Assembly: GCA_002311655.1 (NCBI GenBank)
Contig: DBYZ01000016.1
Location: forward strand, 3,390-67,389
Source: Bacteroidales bacterium UBA1173
GTDB taxonomy: Bacteria; Bacteroidota; Bacteroidia; Bacteroidales; F082
Length of the DNA stretch: 64,000 nt
Direction: 5' to 3'
Below are positions 18,062 to 26,337 of the stretch, one piece after another. The translations under genes were made by a program, and so were the position numbers. The notes below the pieces were generated by a model. The model was given only the letters and a program-made list of their open reading frames with translations. It did not search any database and was not told the DNA's origin. Within the stretch, counting starts at the first letter, position 1. Each line of letters begins with the position of its first letter.

Positions 18062-18819
18062 TGAAAAAAATAATTGATTTTCATATAATTGAGAAGCAAA
18101 CGTTTCAGAGGGCTGCGTTGTTGAAATTGAAATCAGCAACGCAGTTGCCTGAAATCCGCGGCGGTCAGTTCGTCAACGTTCGTGTCGACGGCTGCGACCA
18201 CGCCTATCTGCGTCGTCCGATTTCAATCCATGACGTTGATTATCAGAATAATACAATAGATTTGCTCATTCAGGAGAAGCACGAAGGCACAAAAAAACTC
18301 TGTGCTCTTCCTGTGGGGGCTACAGTGAATGTCGTGTTACCGTTGGGCAATGGATTCACCATGCCTGAAAAAGACGATAACATTCTGTTGGTCGGCGGCG
18401 GCATCGGAATCGCACCGTTGTTGTATTTTGCAAAACAATGTAATTATTTGCATAATATCAATTTCCTGTTGGGCGGCCGCACGCAGTCAGACCTGATGCT
18501 TCTCGACCGTTTCAGCAACGAGGGCGACGTGTTCATCACCACCAACGACGGCTCGATGGGGGAGAAAGGCTTTGTGACAGAACATAGTCTTTGGAACACA
18601 ATGAAAATCAATAAGATATATGCGTGTGGTCCTATGCCGATGATGAAGGCGGTGGCTAAGCTGGCACGCGAAAAAGGCATCTGGTGCGAGGTGTCACTCG
18701 AAAACCAGATGGCATGCGGCATAGGTGCCTGCCTGTGCTGCGTGGAAAATACAAAGGAAGGCAATCTGTGCGTCTGCAAAGAAGGTCCGGTTTTTAATAT
18801 TGAGAGGTTGCTATGGTAA
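18061..18819 (+). CDS. pyrK: Dihydroorotate dehydrogenase B electron-transfer subunit
   Basis: A 252-residue iron-sulfur flavoprotein that passes electrons from the PyrD FMN to NAD+. The FAD-binding motif RRPISIHD is near residue 55 and the NAD-binding GGGIGIAPLLY near 118. The [2Fe-2S] cysteines are Cys219, Cys224 and Cys227 in CGIGACLCC, plus Cys239 in CVCKEGPVF. All cofactor residues are present. It overlaps the upstream DUF5606 gene by one base and the downstream pyrD by seven, consistent with 1:1 subunit production. Confidence 0.96.
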   Translation: MKKIIDFHIIEKQTFQRAALLKLKSATQLPEIRGGQFVNVRVDGCDHAYLRRPISIHDVDYQNNTIDLLIQEKHEGTKKLCALPVGATVNVVLPLGNGFTMPEKDDNILLVGGGIGIAPLLYFAKQCNYLHNINFLLGGRTQSDLMLLDRFSNEGDVFITTNDGSMGEKGFVTEHSLWNTMKINKIYACGPMPMMKAVAKLAREKGIWCEVSLENQMACGIGACLCCVENTKEGNLCVCKEGPVFNIERLLW

Positions 18820-19724
18820 AGACTGAAATCAAACTCAAGGGCTTAACCCTGAAAAACCCCGTCATGACAGCATCTGGAACGTTCGGCTACGGTGAGGAAT
18901 ATGCCGATTTTGTTGATCTTTCCGAACTCGGCGGCATCATCGTAAAAGGAACCACCTTGCATCACCGCGAAGGCAATCCTTATCCGCGCATGGCAGAAAC
19001 CCCGATGGGCATGCTTAACTGCGTCGGACTTCAAAACAAAGGCGTTGATTATTTTATAGAAACGATTTATCCGAGAATCAAAGATTTTGAAACCAATGTC
19101 ATTGTCAATGTAAGCGGCTCAAACATAGACGATTACGTCACTGCAGCCGCCAAGATTGATGCCCTTCACAATATTCCTGCAATAGAGTTGAATGTTTCAT
19201 GCCCCAACGTGAAACAAGGCGGCATGGCGTTTGGCGTGACATGCTCAGGCATAGAACAGGTTGTGAAAGCTGTGCGTGAGGTGTATAATAAACATTTGAT
19301 TGTCAAGCTATCACCTAATGTCACCAACATCGCTGAGATAGCTCTCGCTGCAGAGGCTGCAGGTGCCGATTCGGTTTCATTGATTAATACCTTATTAGGT
19401 ATGGCGATTGATGCCGAGACGAGAAAGCCAATCCTTTCGATGGTAACTGGCGGATTGTCAGGCGCTTGCGTGAAGCCAGTGGCGCTGCGCATGGTGTGGC
19501 AGGTGTCGAAAGCCGTGAAGATTCCTGTAATCGGTCTCGGAGGCATCTCATCGGCCACTGACGCGATAGAATTCCTGCTTGCCGGCGCATCCGCCATCCA
19601 AATTGGCACAGCCAACTTCATCGACCCAGCAATTTCTGGTAAAGTCGCGAAAGGAATCGTGGAATACTGCGAGAAGCATGGGGTTGAAGACGTAAACGAC
19701 CTTGTTGGCGGATTGATTCTGTAA
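18813..19724 (+). CDS. pyrD: Dihydroorotate dehydrogenase (NAD+), catalytic subunit, class 1B
   Basis: A 303-residue FMN TIM-barrel enzyme oxidising dihydroorotate to orotate in pyrimidine synthesis. The class 1 catalytic Cys is residue 130 in ELNVSCPNVKQGG. FMN-binding segments are MTASGTFGYG near the start and GLGGISSATDA plus GASAIQIGTANF near the end. Class 1B is supported by the adjacent, overlapping pyrK. The next gene on this strand is 650 bases away, and an AT-rich 15-bp hairpin follows, so the operon probably ends here. Confidence 0.97.
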   Translation: MVKTEIKLKGLTLKNPVMTASGTFGYGEEYADFVDLSELGGIIVKGTTLHHREGNPYPRMAETPMGMLNCVGLQNKGVDYFIETIYPRIKDFETNVIVNVSGSNIDDYVTAAAKIDALHNIPAIELNVSCPNVKQGGMAFGVTCSGIEQVVKAVREVYNKHLIVKLSPNVTNIAEIALAAEAAGADSVSLINTLLGMAIDAETRKPILSMVTGGLSGACVKPVALRMVWQVSKAVKIPVIGLGGISSATDAIEFLLAGASAIQIGTANFIDPAISGKVAKGIVEYCEKHGVEDVNDLVGGLIL

Positions 19725-19748
19725 TTTTTTATTATTTTTGTAATTATT

Positions 19749-19786
19749 ATAAAAGTAATTATTGAAAAGATAATAATTACTTTTAT
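19749..19786 (+). terminator. AT-rich 15-bp hairpin after pyrD
   Basis: The arms 19749-19763 and 19772-19786 are perfect complements (ATAAAAGTAATTATT and its inverse) with an 8-base loop. There is only one G:C pair and no long T-run, so termination strength is uncertain. Confidence 0.55.
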
Positions 19787-19799
19787 TGGAAAAGTAAAA

Positions 19800-20003
19800 A
19801 TGACAGTCGGAATACGTCGCAGGACGAAAGAGAAGATTCAGTACTGTATAACGGCAATCAGAAGTACATAACAAAAAAGGCATCACGTAAAGATGCCTTA
19901 AATCTAGCCCCTGATGCGTGTAGGAGGTTTACGTTTTTGCGTGATGCTATGCGGGCGGGGGCTTCGCACTTCCCATATGCATCGTCCTATCACGACTTAT
20001 TTG
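19800..20003 (-). ncRNA. Candidate small RNA between pyrD and the secreted-protein operon
   Basis: No protein gene is visible here, but the minus strand has the parts of a short transcript of about 120 bases. There is a -7 box TATTTTTG (20015-20008), a GC-rich body (about 19900-20000) with AGCCCC (19955-19945 region) able to pair with GGGGCT, and a terminator hairpin AAGGCATC/GATGCCTT (19899-19892 with 19884-19877) followed by a T-run. No -33 TTG is seen at normal spacing. It lacks the conserved loop of SRP RNA and does not match tmRNA or RNase P. The segment from 19800 to 19870 holds nothing recognisable. The real ends are probably about 19873 and 20001. Confidence 0.4.
19873..19899 (-). terminator. 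Intrinsic terminator, minus strand
   Basis: The 8-bp stem (19892-19899 with 19877-19884) and 7-base loop are followed on the minus strand by six T. It points away from the operon at 20.4 kb and would end the candidate small RNA. Confidence 0.6.
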
Positions 20004-20064
20004 AATGCAAAAATACAATTTTTTACTTTAACGCTGCTGTTTTTTTTATAAAAAATTTCTCCAA

Positions 20065-20096
20065 TTTGCATTTTTAAATATTTATTCCTATCTTTG
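20065..20096 (+). promoter_or_regulatory. Strong Bacteroidetes promoter for the structured RNA/secreted operon
   Basis: TTTG at 20065-20068, a 20-base spacer, then TATCTTTG at 20089-20096: the best match to the full consensus in the window. Transcription should start near 20103, giving a leader of about 270 bases before the first start codon. Confidence 0.75.
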
Positions 20097-20102
20097 CAGT
20101 CG

Positions 20103-20320
20103 CAAAATAAAACAAAACATCTATGTAGAAGAAGTAAATAAACATACATAAAAAATAGCGTTTGTGCTATTCCTTGAAGCTCAATTTCCACAAGTCTTTA
20201 CGACTAACCAATCAAGGGACAGTTCACAAACGCCGTATTTAGGTACGGCGTGGAACAACTTGTTTGATTGGTGGGAGTGGAAACCCGAGCTTCGGCAAGT
20301 TGGTTTCCACGCTTTTTTTA
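20103..20320 (+). ncRNA. Structured RNA with competing helices and terminator (attenuator or 6S-like RNA)
   Basis: Four perfect pairings are seen. (a) GCGTTTGTG 20158-20166 with CACAAACGC 20225-20233. (b) ACCAATCAA 20207-20215 with TTGATTGGT 20264-20272. (c) CGCCGTA 20231-20237 with TACGGCG 20244-20250. (d) GAAGCTC and TTTCCAC (20176-20182, 20185-20191) with GTGGAAA and GAGCTTC (20277-20283, 20287-20293). GTGGAAACC (20277-20285) can instead pair with GGTTTCCAC (20302-20310), which is followed by seven T: a terminator. Pairings b, c and d nest into one long hairpin with a central asymmetric bubble, the general architecture of 6S RNA. The switch between d and the terminator is that of an attenuator or riboswitch. 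No known riboswitch core is recognised. Confidence 0.6.
20277..20319 (+). terminator. Intrinsic terminator of the leader RNA
   Basis: The stem GTGGAAACC/GGTTTCCAC (20277-20285 with 20302-20310) has a small inner CCGA/TCGG stem, then GC and T7 (20313-20319). It ends 54 bases before the first start codon of the operon. Confidence 0.75.
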
Positions 20321-20372
20321 TGTGGTTTTGGAAATAATAAACAACTTAATAATAACTTAATAACTAATTAAA

Positions 20373-21440
20373 ATGATTACAAAATCTTTACATTTCGGAA
20401 AGGCATTGAGTGCTGCCTTGTTAGTCATTCTGCTTGCAGTTGGAACAACAAAAGCATTCGCACAGACACAAGTTGCTACGTTACAACATGGCGATGACGT
20501 TAGCGTGTTTTATGGAACCAATGCATTGGTACAAGCCCATGATGTTGCATCAACTGGTGATATTATTACATTATCAAGTGGTGAGTTTAAGGGTACTACA
20601 ATAACAAAGGCTATTACATTGAGGGGTGCTGGTTGTTTCCTGGATACTATTACAGGAATATCGCCAACTTCAATTCGAAAAGGTTATGATTATTCTATGA
20701 AATTAGATATTGCTGATTTAAGCGAGAGTTTTACTATGGAAGGCATTATGGTGGACGGTGATGTGCAATTAAGCAATCTTCATAATGCAAAATTTGTTAA
20801 ATGTGGTATTCATCGTATTGTTGCTACTAATCAAAATGCTGATGTACAATATGTTCAGTTCGTTGACTGTATAATAAGCTTCTTGGGTGATTATTATGAG
20901 GATAACGTTTATATGTATAATGTGCAGTTTTATAATTGTTTTGTAGTTCTTGATTGCGATGGAATAACTTACGAAAATAGTTTTGCGTTTACTAATTGTG
21001 TAGCTATGACTCATTATTTTGATGGTATATTAGCTCAAAATACGATTTTGTTTGGAGGAAGTACTGATAATCCCAACAGCTTGTTTTATAATTGTGTGAG
21101 TATTGGATATACTGGTGGTAATTATTTTAGTTATCAAACAAATGACACAAATTTGCACTTTTATAGTTTTTCAGATGTTTTTGAATCTTTTCCTGGTTGT
21201 TCCTGGGGCAGTTGGGGTAGCTTAAACGGTTTTTCGTGGAATGAAAGATACGTCCTTAAGCCAGATTTTGCCGCGAGTTTTTTAGGTACAGACGGAACCC
21301 AAGTCGGTATTTATGGCGGATTGGCTCCATATAATCCAAGACCTAATTATATGGTTATGAAACGTGCCAATGTAGCCAATCAATCAACTGTTGACGGTAA
21401 ATTAAGCGTTGAAATTGAGGTGGTGACAGAAGGTGAATAA
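20373..21440 (+). CDS. Exported protein, probable right-handed beta-helix
   Basis: A 355-residue protein with a long signal peptide (to about residue 32, ending TKAFAQ). The mature start (residues 50-85, with DIITLSSGEFKGTTITKAITLRGAG) is the classic opening of pectate-lyase-like right-handed beta-helix proteins. Many short turns rich in N, C and Y follow (for example VQFVDCI and VQFYNCFVV), about 20-25 residues apart, as expected for helix rungs. No T9SS sorting domain is seen at its end, so how it is retained is unclear. No catalytic residues of polysaccharide lyases are recognised; adhesive or structural roles are equally possible. The gene is AT-rich and lies 20 bases upstream of the 1622-residue cargo gene, probably in one operon. 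Confidence 0.7.
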   Translation: MITKSLHFGKALSAALLVILLAVGTTKAFAQTQVATLQHGDDVSVFYGTNALVQAHDVASTGDIITLSSGEFKGTTITKAITLRGAGCFLDTITGISPTSIRKGYDYSMKLDIADLSESFTMEGIMVDGDVQLSNLHNAKFVKCGIHRIVATNQNADVQYVQFVDCIISFLGDYYEDNVYMYNVQFYNCFVVLDCDGITYENSFAFTNCVAMTHYFDGILAQNTILFGGSTDNPNSLFYNCVSIGYTGGNYFSYQTNDTNLHFYSFSDVFESFPGCSWGSWGSLNGFSWNERYVLKPDFAASFLGTDGTQVGIYGGLAPYNPRPNYMVMKRANVANQSTVDGKLSVEIEVVTEGE

Positions 21441-21460
21441 TTATCAAAGACAATGCAGCT

Positions 21461-24400
21461 ATGAAGCGATTATGGATAATATTATGCTGCTTGTCGTTGT
21501 GTTTTGTGGTTGATGCTCAAATAGACTATAGTTGTAAATATTGGTTCGATCAGAATCATGCCCAGTCGGTAACATCAACATTCAACACCAACGAATGGCA
21601 GACAGAAATTGATGTCGGACAACTTGCAGATGGTTTACACACTCTAAATCTGCAGGTGATGGATACTTCGATGATTTGGAGTTCACCACAAAGTTACATG
21701 TTTATCAAGATATCTCCAATGGAGTCGTTGATAGATCCGGTTAACATGGAGAATCTTGAGTATATATGTTGGTTTGACAAAGATTTTAATGATAAAAGAA
21801 ATGCTTCTTTGGGTGATGGCAATCTTTTGTTTAATGTTTCAAATCTTGAGGATGGTTTACATACAATTAATATAATATTAAAAGGCGAAACATTGACATC
21901 TACAGATAGCTACATGTTTATCAAGATATCTCCAATGGAATCGTTGATTGATCCAGTTAATATGGATAATCTTGAGTATATATGTTGGTTTGACCAAGAT
22001 TTTAACAATAGAAGAAATGCAGCTCTGGGTGATGGCAATCTTTTGTTTAATGTTTCAAATCTTGAGGAAGGTTTACATACAATTAATATAATATTAAAAG
22101 GCGAGACATTGACATCTACCGAAAGCTATAGTTTTATAAAAATATCAGAACAAGAGCCGTTGGTTCCGTCAGTTGATATGAGTAATCTCACATGCCATTA
22201 CTGGTTTGATAGAAATTTCTCAAATCAACATACTATACCATTCGGAGATGGTAATTTTTTGTTTGAAGTATCTGATCTTGTTGATGGTTTGCACACTATA
22301 AACATAATGCTTGAGGGTGAGACTTTTGCATCAACACAAAGTTACATGTTCATTAAAGTGTCACCAATGGAACCACTTATTGGGTCAATTGACATGAGCA
22401 ATCTTAATTACCACTGTTGGTTTGATATGGATTATGAGCATAGAATAGTCAGTCCTGTTGGTAATGGTGGTATTATGTTAGATGTTGACAATGTCAGTGA
22501 TGGTCTTCACACTATTCACATTATGCTTGAGGGTGAAGCCTTGACGTCGGCGCAAACTTACATGTTTTATAAAAAACCAGAACTTGAAGATTTCGGCATT
22601 GCTAAATGGCAGTATTTTTTGAATGGAGATGTTTCTCAGATTCACACTTTCGAAATTTCTCCGGTTATCGACACTTTGGATATTATCACACTGCTGCCGG
22701 TGGAGACATGGCCTGTCCGTAGTTCGTGTTTCCATTTCCATCCCAATGGCGACGAGCCTTACCTTAATGCCAAAAACGAAGTCACATTCCGTTTCTGGAG
22801 CAATGATGATCGTGTGCTGGAGAAATCAGCATTCTTTGTCGATTATCAAGTGCAACAGGACATCGTAGCCAATGTTTTTGAGCGCAACACTACGGAAACC
22901 TTTGCCGCACCACGCAACAACCAAATTACATGGTTCAAGTTGGATGCAGTTGTTGGTGATTCATTGGCATTTGTGGCCAACAAAGCCTGCACCATGCAAC
23001 TTTTTGCACCATCAGGCGAGGAAGTGTATGCGGCAACAGCTTCAGAAGCGATGACTATTGGCGGTTGCCATGCATGGGAAGACGGCACTTATTATTTGGC
23101 AGTGCATGATGTGACAGAAAGCGGAGAAACGATTTCGGTTACCTACAATTGGGTGTATCGTTATTCCATTTTGGCCTACGATGTGCATTTGGTAGGTAAT
23201 GGCGGCTGTTCAACTATCACTTATCAGGGTAATGGTTTCAATAGTCTGTTAGATGCTTATTTGATAAATTACCAGAATGACACTATCCATCGTTTGGATA
23301 TTGGGCATGAAAGCAATACGACCACAACCATAACTTTCAATTTCTATGAAGTGAATTTGGGTGTGTATGATGCTGTGTTTGAGTTTAATGATGAAGTCAT
23401 TCACATCAGCAGTGCATTGGAAGTGCAGGAGCCTGTGGATATTGTGCTGACATCGACGGTAAACTATCCATCTACATATTTAAGGAGTCAAGGGACTGTA
23501 ACTTATACATATACGATTACTAATAATGGTAATATGTCGGCGTATGCAGTGCCGATTTTTGTCTATATTTCTTCACGAACAGCAAATGGTATTTCTCATT
23601 TGAAGTTTGATGGTCTTGATTTAGCATCAGTGATTTCAAACATAAATATGGATTCATTGTCAAATAATGATGTTGCGCTTCTAAAAGAATGGTCTGAAGA
23701 AATTGGAGACGATCACCACTTCTTTAGGTTGAGAACGATTGATGAAGATACAGGAGATTCTATTTTGGTTAGAAGTAATTTTTTCTATGCTAATATTGCA
23801 CCTTTTGAAACTAAGTCGTTGTTTCTTAATATTACTTCTGACGAACCAATAGATGTTTGGATGACTGTTCCTAATGATACAGTGCAACCAATTACACTAA
23901 TTCCCAACCGAGGAAGAGGGCAGTATTGTTGTCATGCCGAACAATTACAATGTGTCTTGGATGTTGCATGCGGAGTGATTGATTTAGCGAATTTAGTTGC
24001 AAGTATGGCAGGTACTAATCCTGCAGATTGGGCTACAGACGCTGCAAATTGTATTTGTTCTGGTATCAGCTTGATTCATTCTAATGTAAGTAAGGTTTTC
24101 TGTGCAGATGTAGGTCCTGGAGATTTTTTTGATGGTTTGCGCTCAATACTTGATAAAAACTCTATACTTGGTTGGGCAATGTCATGTATACAATCCTTTA
24201 TTCCTGGTGGAAGAATTGCTGACGTGGCTAAGGCGGTAGGTAATGGTTCAAGTATCTTTAGTTTTTTCGCACACTCGTTGACCGTGATGGATTGTGCAAC
24301 TAGTTTGTTTGGGAAAAAACCTAATTGTCCGCCCGGAGATCCTAATGGTGGCAAATCTACTCCTGTTAACTCCCGCGACCCCAACGACATATATGGCTAT

Positions 24401-26329
24401 CTCTCCGAATCAGGTAGCCACTACATGCTTCAAGAGATACAAAACATTCATTATGAAATTGAGTTTGAAAACGATACTACTTTGGCTACCGCCGCTGCGC
24501 ATACCATCATCGTGCGCGACACACTGGATGCCACCAAGTTCGACTTGAACTCATTGGCTGCACAGAGTGTTACTGTAGGAAGTAAACGTATGGAACTCAA
24601 CGGTGAACAAACATTCGCCAAGACATTGGACATGCGTCCAGAGCTTTATGTCATTGCACAAGTTGAGCAGGATTACGATCCGGCAACTGGTATCATTCAA
24701 TGGACAATATCGTCGTTAGACCCGATGACGATGGAACCAACAGACAATCCTTATCAGGGTGTGTTACCTGTCAACTATTTTGGCGACGGCGTTGGATTTA
24801 TTGATTATAGTGTTAGCCTTAAGCAAACCTTTGCGGATGGAACCGAAATCAGCAACCGAGCAGGTATTATTTTCGATAGTGAAGAGTTGATAATGACACC
24901 AACTTGGACCAATATCGTGGATGCAGTTAAGCCGACTTCAACTATTGTCGATGTAACTCAAGTAGCTGATACTCTTAACTTTACATTCTTGTCGGAAGAT
25001 AATCGTTCTGGCGTTTGGTATCATACCTTATATTATAGGAACGATTCAACCGAGATGGAATGGAAAGTCAAGAAAAATCAGATTTTGGAGAACAATTATA
25101 TCATGACCCTTGATGATTTACAAGTGACGGAATACTTCGTTTTGGCGACAGATTCGGCTTGTAATAGGGAAGAAAAGGATTTTATAGCTGAATATATTTA
25201 TCTTCCTGATAATATGACGCTACAGAATACGACTTTGGTTCAAGGTTGGAACTGGTGGTCAACCTATGTGGAACAAAATGATGTGGGCGGTTTGCAAATG
25301 ATGGAGAACTCATTGGGTAACAATGGTTTGACAATCAAATCGCAGGATGATTTCACCACTAATTATTTTGAAACCATAGGCTATAATTACTGGTATGGCG
25401 GTCTTGAAAGCGTTGATAATGAACAAGGATACATGATTAACACCAATACAACATGTAATGTAAAAATGATAGGTGTTCCGGCATCACCATCTGACCATCC
25501 AATTACACTTACCCCTAATTGGAATTGGATAGGCTATCCTGTAAATCAGGCACAGTTACTTTCAGCGTCTCTAGGTGGTTTCCAACCAGAAGACAACGAT
25601 GTGATGAAAAGCCATTCAGGTTTCGCGACATATTATGACGGTTATGGATGGTATCCAGACGATTTTATCATGACACCAGGTGAAGGTTATCTTTACAAAT
25701 CAAACGCTACTAGTAACAAATTGTTGACTTATGTTTTGAACAGAGATGCTATTCCAGAAAAACCAACAAAAGAAGAGCGTAGTTGGACTCCTGTAATAAA
25801 CAAATATGCAGGAAATATCAGCGTGATAGCTGTAGTTGAAGCTTCTGGTGTGGAACTTCGTGACAATGTGGAGATTGCGGCTTTTGTCAATGGGGAATGT
25901 AGGGGTAGTGCAATACTCCGCTATTTTGAACCAACCGACAGATATTATGCAATGTTGAGCATAGTTGGTGAGAATGGAGATGTTGTTGATTTTGAAATGT
26001 TAGACGCAAAAAGCGATTCGCATATTACATTACATACTAATGATGTGATTGGCAATCTCGGCAACCCAATGGTGCTTGGTTTTGGCAGTAATACCGTTGA
26101 TTTGGAGGTATATCCTAATCCTGTGGATCGTGGTCAGGAGTTTTCCTTGGTTATACCACAATGGGAAAAACCTTCTGAAATCCTGATAACCAACGCTTTA
26201 GGTGAAATTGTGCGCAAAGAGTCGATTGTTGGTTCTACTGTTAAAGGTCTTGATACATCGGGCATTTATATGGTCAAAATTATTTGTGCATCAGGAAATG
26301 TTTACATGAATAAGTTGATAGTGAAATAG
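21461..26329 (+). CDS. Giant T9SS cargo protein with tandem WFD repeats
   Basis: A 1622-residue protein with a signal peptide (residues 1-19) and a type A T9SS sorting domain at about 1550-1622 (VYPNPVDRGQEFSL ... GIYMVKI). Domains in order: five repeats of about 72 residues each containing YWFD or CWFD and DGLHTIN (about 22-365); a beta-rich region; a CARDB/DUF11-like domain (about 665-800, TYTYTITNNGNMSAYAVP); a hydrophobic stretch with ten Cys (about 820-960); an SRDPNDIYGYL-type domain seen in giant surface proteins (about 970-1160); a GWNWWSTYV module (about 1262-1430); and the EIAAFVNGECRG module (about 1441-1545). Probably a surface adhesin or matrix protein; binding partner unknown. 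Confidence 0.85.
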   Translation: MKRLWIILCCLSLCFVVDAQIDYSCKYWFDQNHAQSVTSTFNTNEWQTEIDVGQLADGLHTLNLQVMDTSMIWSSPQSYMFIKISPMESLIDPVNMENLEYICWFDKDFNDKRNASLGDGNLLFNVSNLEDGLHTINIILKGETLTSTDSYMFIKISPMESLIDPVNMDNLEYICWFDQDFNNRRNAALGDGNLLFNVSNLEEGLHTINIILKGETLTSTESYSFIKISEQEPLVPSVDMSNLTCHYWFDRNFSNQHTIPFGDGNFLFEVSDLVDGLHTINIMLEGETFASTQSYMFIKVSPMEPLIGSIDMSNLNYHCWFDMDYEHRIVSPVGNGGIMLDVDNVSDGLHTIHIMLEGEALTSAQTYMFYKKPELEDFGIAKWQYFLNGDVSQIHTFEISPVIDTLDIITLLPVETWPVRSSCFHFHPNGDEPYLNAKNEVTFRFWSNDDRVLEKSAFFVDYQVQQDIVANVFERNTTETFAAPRNNQITWFKLDAVVGDSLAFVANKACTMQLFAPSGEEVYAATASEAMTIGGCHAWEDGTYYLAVHDVTESGETISVTYNWVYRYSILAYDVHLVGNGGCSTITYQGNGFNSLLDAYLINYQNDTIHRLDIGHESNTTTTITFNFYEVNLGVYDAVFEFNDEVIHISSALEVQEPVDIVLTSTVNYPSTYLRSQGTVTYTYTITNNGNMSAYAVPIFVYISSRTANGISHLKFDGLDLASVISNINMDSLSNNDVALLKEWSEEIGDDHHFFRLRTIDEDTGDSILVRSNFFYANIAPFETKSLFLNITSDEPIDVWMTVPNDTVQPITLIPNRGRGQYCCHAEQLQCVLDVACGVIDLANLVASMAGTNPADWATDAANCICSGISLIHSNVSKVFCADVGPGDFFDGLRSILDKNSILGWAMSCIQSFIPGGRIADVAKAVGNGSSIFSFFAHSLTVMDCATSLFGKKPNCPPGDPNGGKSTPVNSRDPNDIYGYLSESGSHYMLQEIQNIHYEIEFENDTTLATAAAHTIIVRDTLDATKFDLNSLAAQSVTVGSKRMELNGEQTFAKTLDMRPELYVIAQVEQDYDPATGIIQWTISSLDPMTMEPTDNPYQGVLPVNYFGDGVGFIDYSVSLKQTFADGTEISNRAGIIFDSEELIMTPTWTNIVDAVKPTSTIVDVTQVADTLNFTFLSEDNRSGVWYHTLYYRNDSTEMEWKVKKNQILENNYIMTLDDLQVTEYFVLATDSACNREEKDFIAEYIYLPDNMTLQNTTLVQGWNWWSTYVEQNDVGGLQMMENSLGNNGLTIKSQDDFTTNYFETIGYNYWYGGLESVDNEQGYMINTNTTCNVKMIGVPASPSDHPITLTPNWNWIGYPVNQAQLLSASLGGFQPEDNDVMKSHSGFATYYDGYGWYPDDFIMTPGEGYLYKSNATSNKLLTYVLNRDAIPEKPTKEERSWTPVINKYAGNISVIAVVEASGVELRDNVEIAAFVNGECRGSAILRYFEPTDRYYAMLSIVGENGDVVDFEMLDAKSDSHITLHTNDVIGNLGNPMVLGFGSNTVDLEVYPNPVDRGQEFSLVIPQWEKPSEILITNALGEIVRKESIVGSTVKGLDTSGIYMVKIICASGNVYMNKLIVK
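21692..22555 (+). repeat. Four tandem 216-bp coding repeats
   Basis: Units start at 21692, 21908, 22124 and 22340, each exactly 216 bases (72 codons), opening with SYMFIK or SYSFIK. Units 1 and 2 are nearly identical in DNA, showing recent duplication; units 3 and 4 have drifted. An older, shorter unit precedes them. Confidence 0.9.
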
Positions 26330-26337
26330 TTATAAAA

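Noticed and set aside
19905..20000. Minus-strand GGGAAGTGCGAAGC as a possible SRP RNA loop
   Set aside because: The conserved GGAAGGAAGCAGCC-type apical loop and GTCAGG strand of SRP RNA are missing.
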